NCBI GenBank assembly: GCA_026197075.1
Contig: JAPHQV010000009.1
Span: 1-50,857, forward strand
Source: Gammaproteobacteria bacterium
Lineage (GTDB): Bacteria > Pseudomonadota > Gammaproteobacteria > DSM-19610
Direction: 5' to 3'
DNA length: 50,857 nt
In this document: in pieces, positions 27,205-35,124 of the stretch
Numbering within the stretch: position 1 is the first letter of the stretch
Layout: every line of letters begins with the position of its first letter
Notes under the pieces: model-generated
What the model was told of the DNA's origin: nothing
Database searches by the model: none
What the model saw: the letters and a program-made list of their open reading frames with translations, nothing else
Made by a program: the position numbers and the translations under genes

Positions 27205-27666
27205 CTATCCGCCCAGCCACCCATCCAGCACCTCCCGCCCCCGCGCCGTCTGCCCCACAGCCCTGACACGCCGCCCATCCCCGGCATACTCCAACTCCAG
27301 CAACAGGTCCGCCTCCGGCAACACGCCCCGCCCTCGCTCCGGCCATTCCACCAGGCAGAGATGACCCGGCGCGAAGATCTCGCGGATGCCGATCCATTCC
27401 AGTTCCTCCGGGTCGCCCAGGCGGTAGAGGTCCAGGTGATAGACGGCGCGGCCGGCGAGTTCGTAGGGTTCCACCAGGGTGTAGGTGGGGCTCTTCACGG
27501 CGCCCTGGTGACCGAGACCGCGCAGCAGGCCGCGCACCAGGGTGGTCTTGCCGGCACCGAGATCGCCGTGCAGGTAGATCCAGCCGCCTGCCGTGGCCGC
27601 GCGGCCCAGTGCCGCGCCCAGGGCCTCCATGGCGGCCTCGCCTTCAATGTAGCGCTCCACGCTCAT
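27205..27666 (-). CDS. tsaE: tRNA threonylcarbamoyladenosine biosynthesis ATPase TsaE
   Basis: 153-aa P-loop ATPase that works with TsaB and TsaD to make t6A37 in tRNAs. Walker A is GDLGAGKTT (about 34-42), then SPTYTLVEPYE (about 59-69) and HLDLYRLGDPEELEWIG. Length is typical. Its ATG overlaps the nnr stop by ATGA, the normal nnr-tsaE coupling. In most gammaproteobacteria the amidase gene follows directly, but here nearly 5 kb of other genes intervene. Confidence 0.95.
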   Translation of the reverse strand: MSVERYIEGEAAMEALGAALGRAATAGGWIYLHGDLGAGKTTLVRGLLRGLGHQGAVKSPTYTLVEPYELAGRAVYHLDLYRLGDPEELEWIGIREIFAPGHLCLVEWPERGRGVLPEADLLLELEYAGDGRRVRAVGQTARGREVLDGWLGG

Positions 27667-29159
27667 GCCCGGTTCAGCTCCGCGCGCAGCAGCGCCGGCA
27701 GGTCGCCGGCCAGCAGGCCGCGCTCGCCCTCGCGGGCACCGGCGTCACCGGCCGCGCCATGCAGCCAGACGCCGGCCTCGGCCGCTGCGGTTTCCTCCAG
27801 GCCCTGGGCGCGCAGGGCAGTGATGAGGCCGGTGAGCACATCGCCCATGCCGCCGCTGGCCATGCCCGGGTTACCGCGGTCACACACCGCCACCGCTGCC
27901 TTGCCGGTGGCGACGAGGCTGCCCGCGCCTTTCAACACCACTGTGCCGCCATAGCGTTCGGCGAGCGCACGCACGGCGGCGTAGCGGTCCGCCTCCACTT
28001 CCGTGACGGTGGTGCCGAGCAGGCGCGCCGCCTCGCCGGGATGCGGGGTGAGGATCCAGTTGCCGCGTGCCAGCGGCTCACGCGCCAGCAGGTTGAGCGC
28101 GTCGGCATCCACCACCAGGGGCAGATCGGTTTCCAGGGCGGCGGCCAGTAGGGCCTGTCCCCAGGCGTCCTGGCCCAGGCCCGGACCGATGGCCAGCACG
28201 TCGGCACGGGCCAGCAAGGGCGCCAGGTCGCGCGGCCCCGCCACGGCGTGGCTCATGAGTTCCGGACGGGTCATGGGCAGCCAGGCGGCATGGTCGGGGT
28301 GGGTGGCGAGGCTCACCAGGCCGGCGCCCGCGCGCAGCGCCACCTCCCCCGCCAGGCGTACGGCGCCGGGCATGCCGGGCGCGCCGCCGAGGATGAGCAC
28401 GTGGCCGTGCTCACCCTTGTGGCTGGCGCGGCGGCGCGGCCGCGCCAGGGGGCCGAGGGGCGGCGCGGTGAGCAGCCGTGCCGCGGCCGTTACCTGCTCA
28501 TAGACGGCGGCAGGCACCTCCAGGCCGGCCAACTGCACCTCGCCCACATGGTCGGCCGCCTGGCCTGTGTACAGGCCGGGCTTGCGCCCGATGAAGGTGA
28601 GCGTGACATCGGCACACACGGCCGCGCCCAGAACGGTGCCGCGATCGGCGTGCAGACCGGAAGGCAGGTCCAGGGCCAGGCAGGGGATGGCGCTGGCGTT
28701 CATGGCCTCGAGGGCCGCGCGCCAGTCGCCCTCCACCGGCCGTTCCAGGCCGGTGCCCAGCAGGGCGTCCACCAGCACATCGGCCTCCAGGGCCCGGCCC
28801 GGGACGAAGGGCTGCACTTCGATGCCGGTCGCCAGCAGCGCATCGAGGGCCGCGCGCGCCGCGCCGCCGATGCGGTCCGGATCACCCAGCTGCAACAGCT
28901 TCACCGCCAGGCCGGCCTCGTGTGCGAGGCGCGCCACCACGAAACCGTCGCCGCCGTTGTTGCCGGTGCCGCACAGCACCAGGATGCGGTAGGCCTGTGG
29001 CCAGCGTTGGCGCAGCAGGGCGAAGGCCGCCGCACCCGCGCGCTCCATGAGCAGGGCCTCGCTGATGCCCGGCAACGCGCCGGCCAGGTGGTCCAGATGG
29101 CGACATTGCGCCGCGCTGTACAGCCAGTAGTCGGGTTGGGATTCGGGGGTGTGCGCCAT
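27663..29159 (-). CDS. nnr: Bifunctional NAD(P)H-hydrate epimerase / ADP-dependent NAD(P)H-hydrate dehydratase
   Basis: Repairs hydrated NADH and NADPH. 498 aa from the ATG at 29159 (MAHTPESQPDYWLYSAAQ). The N-terminal epimerase domain (about 1-220) has CGTGNNGGDGFVVARLA and DALLGTGL. The C-terminal ribokinase-like dehydratase domain has GHVLILGGAPGMPGA, the HPGEAARLLG motif and NPGMASGGMGDVLTG with the catalytic Asp. Further upstream in-frame sequence lies on the antisense of queG and was excluded. The gene is divergent from queG with 66 bp between starts. Confidence 0.94.
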   Translation of the reverse strand: MAHTPESQPDYWLYSAAQCRHLDHLAGALPGISEALLMERAGAAAFALLRQRWPQAYRILVLCGTGNNGGDGFVVARLAHEAGLAVKLLQLGDPDRIGGAARAALDALLATGIEVQPFVPGRALEADVLVDALLGTGLERPVEGDWRAALEAMNASAIPCLALDLPSGLHADRGTVLGAAVCADVTLTFIGRKPGLYTGQAADHVGEVQLAGLEVPAAVYEQVTAAARLLTAPPLGPLARPRRRASHKGEHGHVLILGGAPGMPGAVRLAGEVALRAGAGLVSLATHPDHAAWLPMTRPELMSHAVAGPRDLAPLLARADVLAIGPGLGQDAWGQALLAAALETDLPLVVDADALNLLAREPLARGNWILTPHPGEAARLLGTTVTEVEADRYAAVRALAERYGGTVVLKGAGSLVATGKAAVAVCDRGNPGMASGGMGDVLTGLITALRAQGLEETAAAEAGVWLHGAAGDAGAREGERGLLAGDLPALLRAELNRA

Positions 29160-29225
29160 GGCTTCACTGGTGATCGGGCCGGGAGACTGGCAACATACCG
29201 TGAAGCCCTTCCCGAAATCCACTCC

Positions 29226-30305
29226 ATGTCCCAGCCCGCCACGCCCGACTACGCCACCCTGGCCCAGACCATCAAGCAATGGGGCCGTGAGCTGGGTTTC
29301 CAGCAGGTGGGCATCGCCGACACCGAGCTCGGCGAGCACGAACGCCACCTGCTGAACTGGCTGGACCAGGGCCGCCACGGCACCATGGACTACATGGCAC
29401 GCCATGGTGTGAAGCGCAGCCGGCCGGCGGAACTGGAACCGGGCACGCTCAGGGTGATCTCGGTGCGCCTGGACTACTGGCCGGAACGGGACGGGCGCGC
29501 CGACGCCGTGCTGCAGGACGCCACCCTCGCCTACCTCAGCCGTTACGCCCTGGGCCGCGACTACCATAAGCTGCTGCGCCAGCGCTTGCAGCAGCTGGCG
29601 ACGCGCATCGAGCGCGAGATCGGCCCCTTCGGCTACCGCGCCTTCACCGACAGCGCGCCGGTGCTGGAGAAGGCCCTGGCGGAAAAGGCCGGCCTGGGCT
29701 GGATCGGCAAGCACACCAACCTGCTGCACGACAAGACCGGCTCCTGGTTCTTCCTCGGCGAGCTGTACACCGATCTGCCGCTGCCGGTGGACGCACCGGG
29801 CACCAACCACTGCGGCACCTGCCATGCCTGCATCGACGCCTGCCCCACCGGCGCCATCGTCGCGCCCTATGAACTGGATGCGCGGCTGTGCATCTCCTAC
29901 CTCACCATCGAGTTGCGCGAATCCATTCCCGAAGAACTGCGGCCGCTGATCGGCAACCGGGTGTACGGCTGCGACGACTGCCAGCTGGTGTGCCCCTGGA
30001 ACCGCTTCGCACAGACCACGCAGGAAACCGGTTTCCACCCACGCCAGGGCCTGGAGGCCAGCGAACTGGTGGCGTTGTTCCGCTGGACCGAGGCGGAGTT
30101 CCTGGAGCGCCTGCAGGGCTCGGCCATCCGCCGCATCGGTTATGAATGCTGGCTGCGCAACCTGGCGGTGGGGCTGGGCAATGCACCCGCGAGCGCGGAA
30201 GTGGTCGCGGCGCTGGAGGAAAAGCGCGACCACCCCTCGGCGCTGGTGCGCGAGCATGTGGGCTGGGCGCTGGCGCGACAGGGGCAGCCCACAGGGCGAG
30301 CGTAG
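29226..30305 (+). CDS. queG: Epoxyqueuosine reductase QueG
   Basis: Cobalamin-dependent iron-sulphur enzyme that makes queuosine from epoxyqueuosine in tRNA. 359 aa from the ATG at 29226. The DUF1730 domain (about 50-135, with YALGRDYHK) is followed by two [4Fe-4S] motifs: CGTCHACIDACPTGAI (Cys 196, 199, 202, 206) and CDDCQLVCPW (Cys 249, 252, 256). A C-terminal HEAT-like helical region (NLAVGLGNAPAS) follows. Divergent from nnr, the conserved arrangement. Confidence 0.95.
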   Translation: MSQPATPDYATLAQTIKQWGRELGFQQVGIADTELGEHERHLLNWLDQGRHGTMDYMARHGVKRSRPAELEPGTLRVISVRLDYWPERDGRADAVLQDATLAYLSRYALGRDYHKLLRQRLQQLATRIEREIGPFGYRAFTDSAPVLEKALAEKAGLGWIGKHTNLLHDKTGSWFFLGELYTDLPLPVDAPGTNHCGTCHACIDACPTGAIVAPYELDARLCISYLTIELRESIPEELRPLIGNRVYGCDDCQLVCPWNRFAQTTQETGFHPRQGLEASELVALFRWTEAEFLERLQGSAIRRIGYECWLRNLAVGLGNAPASAEVVAALEEKRDHPSALVREHVGWALARQGQPTGRA

Positions 30306-30358
30306 CGAGTCATCCACCCTCCTGCGCCAGCCGGACGCCATCAAGGTAGAATCCCTCC

Positions 30359-30724
30359 ATGGCCAAGCAATTACTGAACCTGCGCAACGTGCCCGATGAC
30401 GAGGCCGACGAGGTGCGCGCTTTCCTCGACGAGCACCGCATCGAGTACTACGAGACCCCGCCCAACCGCTGGGGACTTACCATGGGTGCCATCTGGATCC
30501 GCCACGACGAGGACCATGCGCAGGCCAAGGCGCTGATGAAGGATTACCAGGCGCGTCGTGCCGCCAGCGCGCGCGCCGATTATACCGCGCGCAAACACGC
30601 CGGCGAGGTGGACACCTTCCTCGACGTGCTGCGCCGCGAGCCGGTGAAGGTGTTGCTGCAACTGGCGCTGGCGGCCGGGATCATCGCGTTGATGATGTGG
30701 CCGGTGTGGGTGCTGATGCACTAG
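30359..30724 (+). CDS. DUF6164-like small protein with C-terminal membrane helix
   Basis: 121 aa. A soluble N-terminal region (LLNLRNVPDDEADEVRAFLD, IEYYETPPNRWGLTMGAIWI) precedes a basic middle segment and one membrane helix (about 98-119). The pattern of a DUF2007-like small alpha/beta fold followed by one TM resembles the DUF6164 family of gammaproteobacterial proteins. Function unknown. It follows queG by 53 bp and may be cotranscribed. Confidence 0.65.
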   Translation: MAKQLLNLRNVPDDEADEVRAFLDEHRIEYYETPPNRWGLTMGAIWIRHDEDHAQAKALMKDYQARRAASARADYTARKHAGEVDTFLDVLRREPVKVLLQLALAAGIIALMMWPVWVLMH

Positions 30725-30811
30725 GTTGTGCCTGGCATTGTGCCATGCTAGGTAGAACTTGCGCGTGCCGCCAGGGTCTCATGGGGTACCGGTTTCCGTG
30801 GGAGCGCCACC

Positions 30812-31321
30812 ATGCCATTGCCCATGCGCACGAAATGGTTTCCAGGGCCGTTGCTGGCCCTGCTGGCCGCCACGTCCCCGGCCCTGGGCGGGGAAATCTA
30901 CCGCTGGGTGGATGAACAGGGTGTGACGAATTTCAGCGAGCTGCCCCCCGACGATCCAGGGCAGGCGGCCCGGGTGCTGCATCTGGAACCCCTCTCGACC
31001 GTACCGTCCGTGGATGTCAGCGCGCTGCTCGAAGTCGCGGAACGGCTCGAGGCCAGCCGGCTGGCGCGTGAGCAGGCAAGGGCCGCGCAGCGGCAGGCCA
31101 GCCGGGAGGCACGGCGCCAGGAACAGGAAACATCGCCCGCCATCACCGCCTACCCGTCACCGGTATTCTTGCACACCGGTTTGCGCACGCCGCGGCAGCT
31201 CCACCCGCATTTCAAACCCATCGAGAAACTCCCCCCACGCCGCCCGCATCGGCACGAGCCGGCGCACCCGGGACTGGTCCCGGCCGTGGCGAGTGGCCCC
31301 CCTGCTCGCCCGTCAAGATGA
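30812..31321 (+). CDS. DUF4124-domain secreted protein
   Basis: 169 aa. A signal peptide (about 1-26, ending near ALGG) is followed by the DUF4124 signature EIYRWVDEQGVTNFSELPPDD (about 27-47). An Ala/Arg-rich coiled segment (about 75-110) and a Pro/His/Arg-rich C terminus without clear fold follow. DUF4124 proteins are periplasmic and of unknown role. The gene converges with the TonB-dependent receptor, 7 bp between stops. Confidence 0.8.
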   Translation: MPLPMRTKWFPGPLLALLAATSPALGGEIYRWVDEQGVTNFSELPPDDPGQAARVLHLEPLSTVPSVDVSALLEVAERLEASRLAREQARAAQRQASREARRQEQETSPAITAYPSPVFLHTGLRTPRQLHPHFKPIEKLPPRRPHRHEPAHPGLVPAVASGPPARPSR

Positions 31322-31328
31322 TCCGGCA

Positions 31329-33425
31329 TCAGAATCGCACGCGCACACCTGCGTGAAAATTGCGTTCCGGGGCCGGTTCATAGTAACGGCCACCGGCGGC
31401 GTTGATGCGCAGGTTGCTGAAGTACTTCCGGTCGGCGAGGTTGTTCACCCCCACGAAGGTCTCGATGTCCATCGTGCCGCTGCTGCGGCGCACACCGGCG
31501 CGCAGGTTGAATACGGCATAGCCGGGCACCTCCACCTGGTTGGCGTTGTCGGCATGGACGCGGCTGTGCGCCAGTCCATCGAGCACCGCATAGGCTCCGT
31601 TCGGGCCACGCCAGGCCAGTTCGGCGAACAGGCTGTGGGTCGGCAGGCCGGGCAATGCCTTGCCGCGCAGGTCCGCACCCGAGGCGTCCACGAACTCGCG
31701 AAAGCGATACCGTCCCCAGGTATAGGCGCCACTCAGTGACCAGTGGCCGGACAGTTGGTATTCCAGTCCCGCTTCCAGGCCGTCGCGCCGCGTGCGCGCG
31801 GCATTGGCGAAGCGGTCGGGATCGGTGGCCACCTGCACGATCTCGTCGCGGGTGCGCACCTGGAACAGGGCGAGTTCGTAGCGGGCGCTTGCACCGAATA
31901 CGCCCTTGGCGCCCAGTTCCAGGTTCAATGCCTGTTGCGGATCCAGCGTGGGATCGAAGCCCTGCTCCGGCCGGGTTGGATCGTAGAACTCCGTGAAACT
32001 GGGGGTCTCGAAGGAAGAACCGATGCTGGCATAGAACCGATGCGCCGGTTGCGCCTGGAAACCAAGACCAAGGCTGTAGCTCATTTCATCGTAATCGCGG
32101 CGACCGGAGGCGGTGGCATCGGCTGTGAAGCGGTCGTCGATGCGAAAGTGCACGCGGTCGTAGCGTGCGCCCAAGGTCAGATCCGTGCGCGCACCGAAGG
32201 CCAGCTCTGCCTGGCCATACAGGCCCGTCTCGGTGGCGGTTTCCACCGCGTCCTGAATCTGCCCTGTCTGGTTACCCTCCGCATCCACCCGGTAGCGCTC
32301 ACGATCGTCACGCTGGCGGGCGCTTTCCAGGCCGAGGGTATAACGCAACGCACGCTGGCCGAGTCGGGTGTCTCCCCGGTAATCCAGACCGGCACCGTAG
32401 AAGTCACGCTCGAAGCCGATCAGGCTGGGGCCAGGAAAGGGCAGCTGCTGCCGGAAATCACGCCGGGTGAGGAACAGGCGCGCCGACAGCGCACCGGGCA
32501 GGCTGGCGGTGTCCCGGTAGGTGAGGCCCAGGCGTTGCTGCCGGACCGCCTGCCCGGCATCCAGGGCCAGGGCGTTGGGCGCAGCCTGGCGCCGGTCCGC
32601 CCGCACCTCGGCGAGCGTCAAGCCGCCGGGATCCTGTCCCAGCGGCTGGTCCAGTGCGGTCAGCACCGCGGTCAGGCTGCGGTGTTCATCCAGGTCGTGG
32701 CGCAGCTTGGCGTTGAGCATGTCCTTGCGGGTGCGGCTCTGTTCCCGGTAGCCCTCGTAGCCCAGCCGCCAGGCACTCAGCTGCGCGCCCCAATCATCAC
32801 GCACCCCGCCAGCGCGCACACCCAGACGCCAGAAACCCTCGCTGCCGGCACTGGCGCGCAACTCGCCATAGGGCACCTCGGGAGGCTCCAGGGTCTCGAC
32901 CTGCAGCACGCCGCCGGCCGCATTACCGTACAGCGCCGAAGCGGGACCGCGGATGACCGCCACCCGGGACACGGACTCCAGGTCGATGCCATCCACCTGG
33001 GACTGGCCATCGGGCAGGGTCTCGGGAAAGCCATCGACCAGCAGGCGTATGCCACGCACACCGAAGGGTGCGCGGGCACCGAAGCCACGGATGGACAGGC
33101 GCAGGTTCTGCGCGAAGTTGTAGCGATTGCGAAACAGCACACCGGGCACCCGGCTGAGGGACTCGTCGAGCTGCAAGCCCTGGCGCGCCTGCTGCAAATC
33201 GGTTTCGTCCACCCGCGTATAGGCGGCGGAGGCTTGCAGTGGATCCTCGGCCAGGCGCGGTGCGGTGATGAGGATGGTGAGCGGTTCGTTCCGCTCCGCA
33301 TGCGCCGGCGCCCCCGCCAGGGCCAGGCCGGCCAGCAGGACGGGATGACAGTGTGAGATGAGCGTTCGCACTGGCGTGAATGTACCACTCCCGACAAACA
33401 GATACAGCCCGACCTCACGCGTCAT
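31329..33425 (-). CDS. TonB-dependent outer-membrane receptor
   Basis: 698 aa. A signal peptide ends near APAHAE (about 44), then a possible TonB box (PLTILITA) and a plug domain with ETDLQQARQGLQLDESLSRVPGV, SIRGFGARAPFGVRGIRLLVDGFP and SVSRVAVIRGPASALYGNAAGGV. A 22-strand-type barrel follows, ending in VRVRF with a terminal Phe. A GTG about 18 codons in (33371) would give a shorter, more typical signal peptide. It imports a siderophore, cobalamin or similar ligand, but no transporter, regulator or biosynthesis gene adjoins it, so the substrate is open. Confidence 0.88.
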   Translation of the reverse strand: MTREVGLYLFVGSGTFTPVRTLISHCHPVLLAGLALAGAPAHAERNEPLTILITAPRLAEDPLQASAAYTRVDETDLQQARQGLQLDESLSRVPGVLFRNRYNFAQNLRLSIRGFGARAPFGVRGIRLLVDGFPETLPDGQSQVDGIDLESVSRVAVIRGPASALYGNAAGGVLQVETLEPPEVPYGELRASAGSEGFWRLGVRAGGVRDDWGAQLSAWRLGYEGYREQSRTRKDMLNAKLRHDLDEHRSLTAVLTALDQPLGQDPGGLTLAEVRADRRQAAPNALALDAGQAVRQQRLGLTYRDTASLPGALSARLFLTRRDFRQQLPFPGPSLIGFERDFYGAGLDYRGDTRLGQRALRYTLGLESARQRDDRERYRVDAEGNQTGQIQDAVETATETGLYGQAELAFGARTDLTLGARYDRVHFRIDDRFTADATASGRRDYDEMSYSLGLGFQAQPAHRFYASIGSSFETPSFTEFYDPTRPEQGFDPTLDPQQALNLELGAKGVFGASARYELALFQVRTRDEIVQVATDPDRFANAARTRRDGLEAGLEYQLSGHWSLSGAYTWGRYRFREFVDASGADLRGKALPGLPTHSLFAELAWRGPNGAYAVLDGLAHSRVHADNANQVEVPGYAVFNLRAGVRRSSGTMDIETFVGVNNLADRKYFSNLRINAAGGRYYEPAPERNFHAGVRVRF

Positions 33426-33580
33426 TCCGTAACCGCGGACCGTGCGGTTCCGTACAGACGGCCATTCCCACCAGGACTACTGTCCCCATACGTTCAGGCG
33501 CGGCTCCATGGCGCCTGGGTTACCGCTACAAACTTCAACATCAAGGGCATTGGCTTTACTGTCGGTGCAAGGAGATTCAA

Positions 33581-34129
33581 ATGAACAAACGGACGACTTT
33601 ACTTTGCGTGACACTTGGCCTGTTCCCCGTGGCAACTCTTGCTCAGTCCGGTTCCACCTCAAGCCTGGGGCCAGTGCAGGGTGAGCGTGAATTCACCCTG
33701 TCCGGCACCGGCAGCAGCGACAAGGATTTCGATTCGAGCAGCATTGGCGTGAGCGCTGATATCGGCTGGTATCGCAGCAGGGAACTACTGCTTGGCATCC
33801 GCCAAAGCGCAAATTTCGCGGATATCGAGGGCGAGGACATCACCAATGATTTCTGGAATGGATCGACGCGTGGTTATGTGAATTATCACTTCGGCCAGAC
33901 TGCGTGGAGGCCCTTCGTCGGCGCCAGCCTCGGGGCCGTGTATGGTGATGGTGTGAATGATTCCGGTTTTGCGGGACTGGAAGCCGGCCTCAAGTACTAC
34001 GTCCTGCCAAAGACCTTCATCATGGGTAGAGCCGAGTACCAATGGTTCTTTGACGACGGCGGTGATGTGGATGACCAGTTCGATAAAGGGGCCTGGGCCT
34101 ATACGCTCGGTCTTGGTTATAACTTCTGA
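33581..34129 (+). CDS. Small outer-membrane beta-barrel protein
   Basis: 182 aa from the ATG at 33581, preceded by AAGGAG with 6-nt spacing. Signal peptide MNKRTTLLCVTLGLFPVATLAQ, then alternating amphipathic strands with many Tyr/Phe/Trp/Gly (FTLSGTGSSDKDF, GVSADIGWY, GYVNYHFGQTAWRPFVGASLG, RAEYQWFFDD). It ends GLGYNF with a C-terminal Phe, as expected for an eight-stranded OmpX/OmpW-size barrel. I do not recognise a named family. Divergent from the TonB receptor. Confidence 0.75.
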   Translation: MNKRTTLLCVTLGLFPVATLAQSGSTSSLGPVQGEREFTLSGTGSSDKDFDSSSIGVSADIGWYRSRELLLGIRQSANFADIEGEDITNDFWNGSTRGYVNYHFGQTAWRPFVGASLGAVYGDGVNDSGFAGLEAGLKYYVLPKTFIMGRAEYQWFFDDGGDVDDQFDKGAWAYTLGLGYNF

Positions 34130-34150
34130 GCCTCGAACCCTCTGCCTGCA

Positions 34151-34999
34151 TTACTTGCCCTGCAGTTCCAGCGCCCGTTCGTAAAGCCGCTTTTTCGCCA
34201 CCCCGGTCAGTTTCGCTGCCAGGGCGGCGGACTGCTTTACGGACAGTTCTTCCAGCAGGGTCGTCAATACGCGTTCGGTCGCCGCATCGAGCGCGCCGCT
34301 GGCGCGCGTCGGCGCGCCTTCCACCAGCACCACGAATTCTCCCTTCTGCTGCTGAGCATCGGCACGCATCCATTCCAATAGCTCGGCAAGGGTGCCGCCG
34401 CGAATGGTCTCGTAGGTCTTGGTCAGCTCCCGGGCCACCACGGCACGGCGTACCTCCCCGAACACTTCCGCCATGCTCGCCAGGCTGTCCAGGATACGAT
34501 GGCTGGATTCGTAGAACACCAGGGTGCGGGATTCATCGACCAGCTCCCGCAGGCGATTCTCCCGCTGGCCCCCGCGTGCCGGCAGAAAGCCCTCGAACAC
34601 GAAGCGATCGGTGGGCAGGCCGGCCGCGGACAGGGCACAGATGGCGGCACTGCAGCCGGGCACGGGTACCACCCGGATACCGCGCTCACGGGCAGCGCGT
34701 ACCAGAGGGAAACCGGGATCGCTGATCAGCGGTGTACCGGCATCGGAGATCAGGGCGAGGGACAGGCCCTGCTCCAGCTCGGCGAGCAGGCCCTCCACCT
34801 TCTGGCGTTCGTTATGCTCGTGCAGGGAACCGAGCGGGGTGCGGATGCCGTAGTGGCCCAGCAGCCGCTGGCTGTGGCGGGTGTCCTCGGCGGCGATACG
34901 ATCCACCTTCGCCAGCACCTGCAGGGCACGCTGACTGATATCGTCGAGGTTGCCGATGGGGGTGGCAACGATGTAGAGCGTGCCGGTGGGCTGGGCCAT
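34151..34999 (-). CDS. rsmI: 16S rRNA (cytidine-1402-2'-O)-methyltransferase RsmI
   Basis: SAM-dependent tetrapyrrole-methylase-fold enzyme that 2'-O-methylates C1402 in the decoding centre. 282 aa from the ATG at 34999 (MAQPTGTLYIVATPIGNLDD, the family start). EDTRHSQRLLGHY (about 38-50), SDAGTPLISDPG and GCSAAICALSAAGLP are diagnostic. Divergent from lpoA with 125 bp between, the conserved rsmI/lpoA arrangement. Confidence 0.95.
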   Translation of the reverse strand: MAQPTGTLYIVATPIGNLDDISQRALQVLAKVDRIAAEDTRHSQRLLGHYGIRTPLGSLHEHNERQKVEGLLAELEQGLSLALISDAGTPLISDPGFPLVRAARERGIRVVPVPGCSAAICALSAAGLPTDRFVFEGFLPARGGQRENRLRELVDESRTLVFYESSHRILDSLASMAEVFGEVRRAVVARELTKTYETIRGGTLAELLEWMRADAQQQKGEFVVLVEGAPTRASGALDAATERVLTTLLEELSVKQSAALAAKLTGVAKKRLYERALELQGK

Positions 35000-35124
35000 G
35001 GCGCGGGATTCCGGGGAAATGAAGGGGCATGCTACCCAAATTCCTTTGCCGGCACACCCCGGACGGTGGCAGCCCCGTCCTATATACAGTAGAGTCTGGC
35101 CTGAATTTACCAACCCCCGACACC

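Noticed and set aside
29160-30344. N-terminal extension of nnr by almost 400 codons
   Set aside because: The extension is antisense to queG. Family similarity begins at the ATG at 29159, and queG motifs on the other strand are clear.
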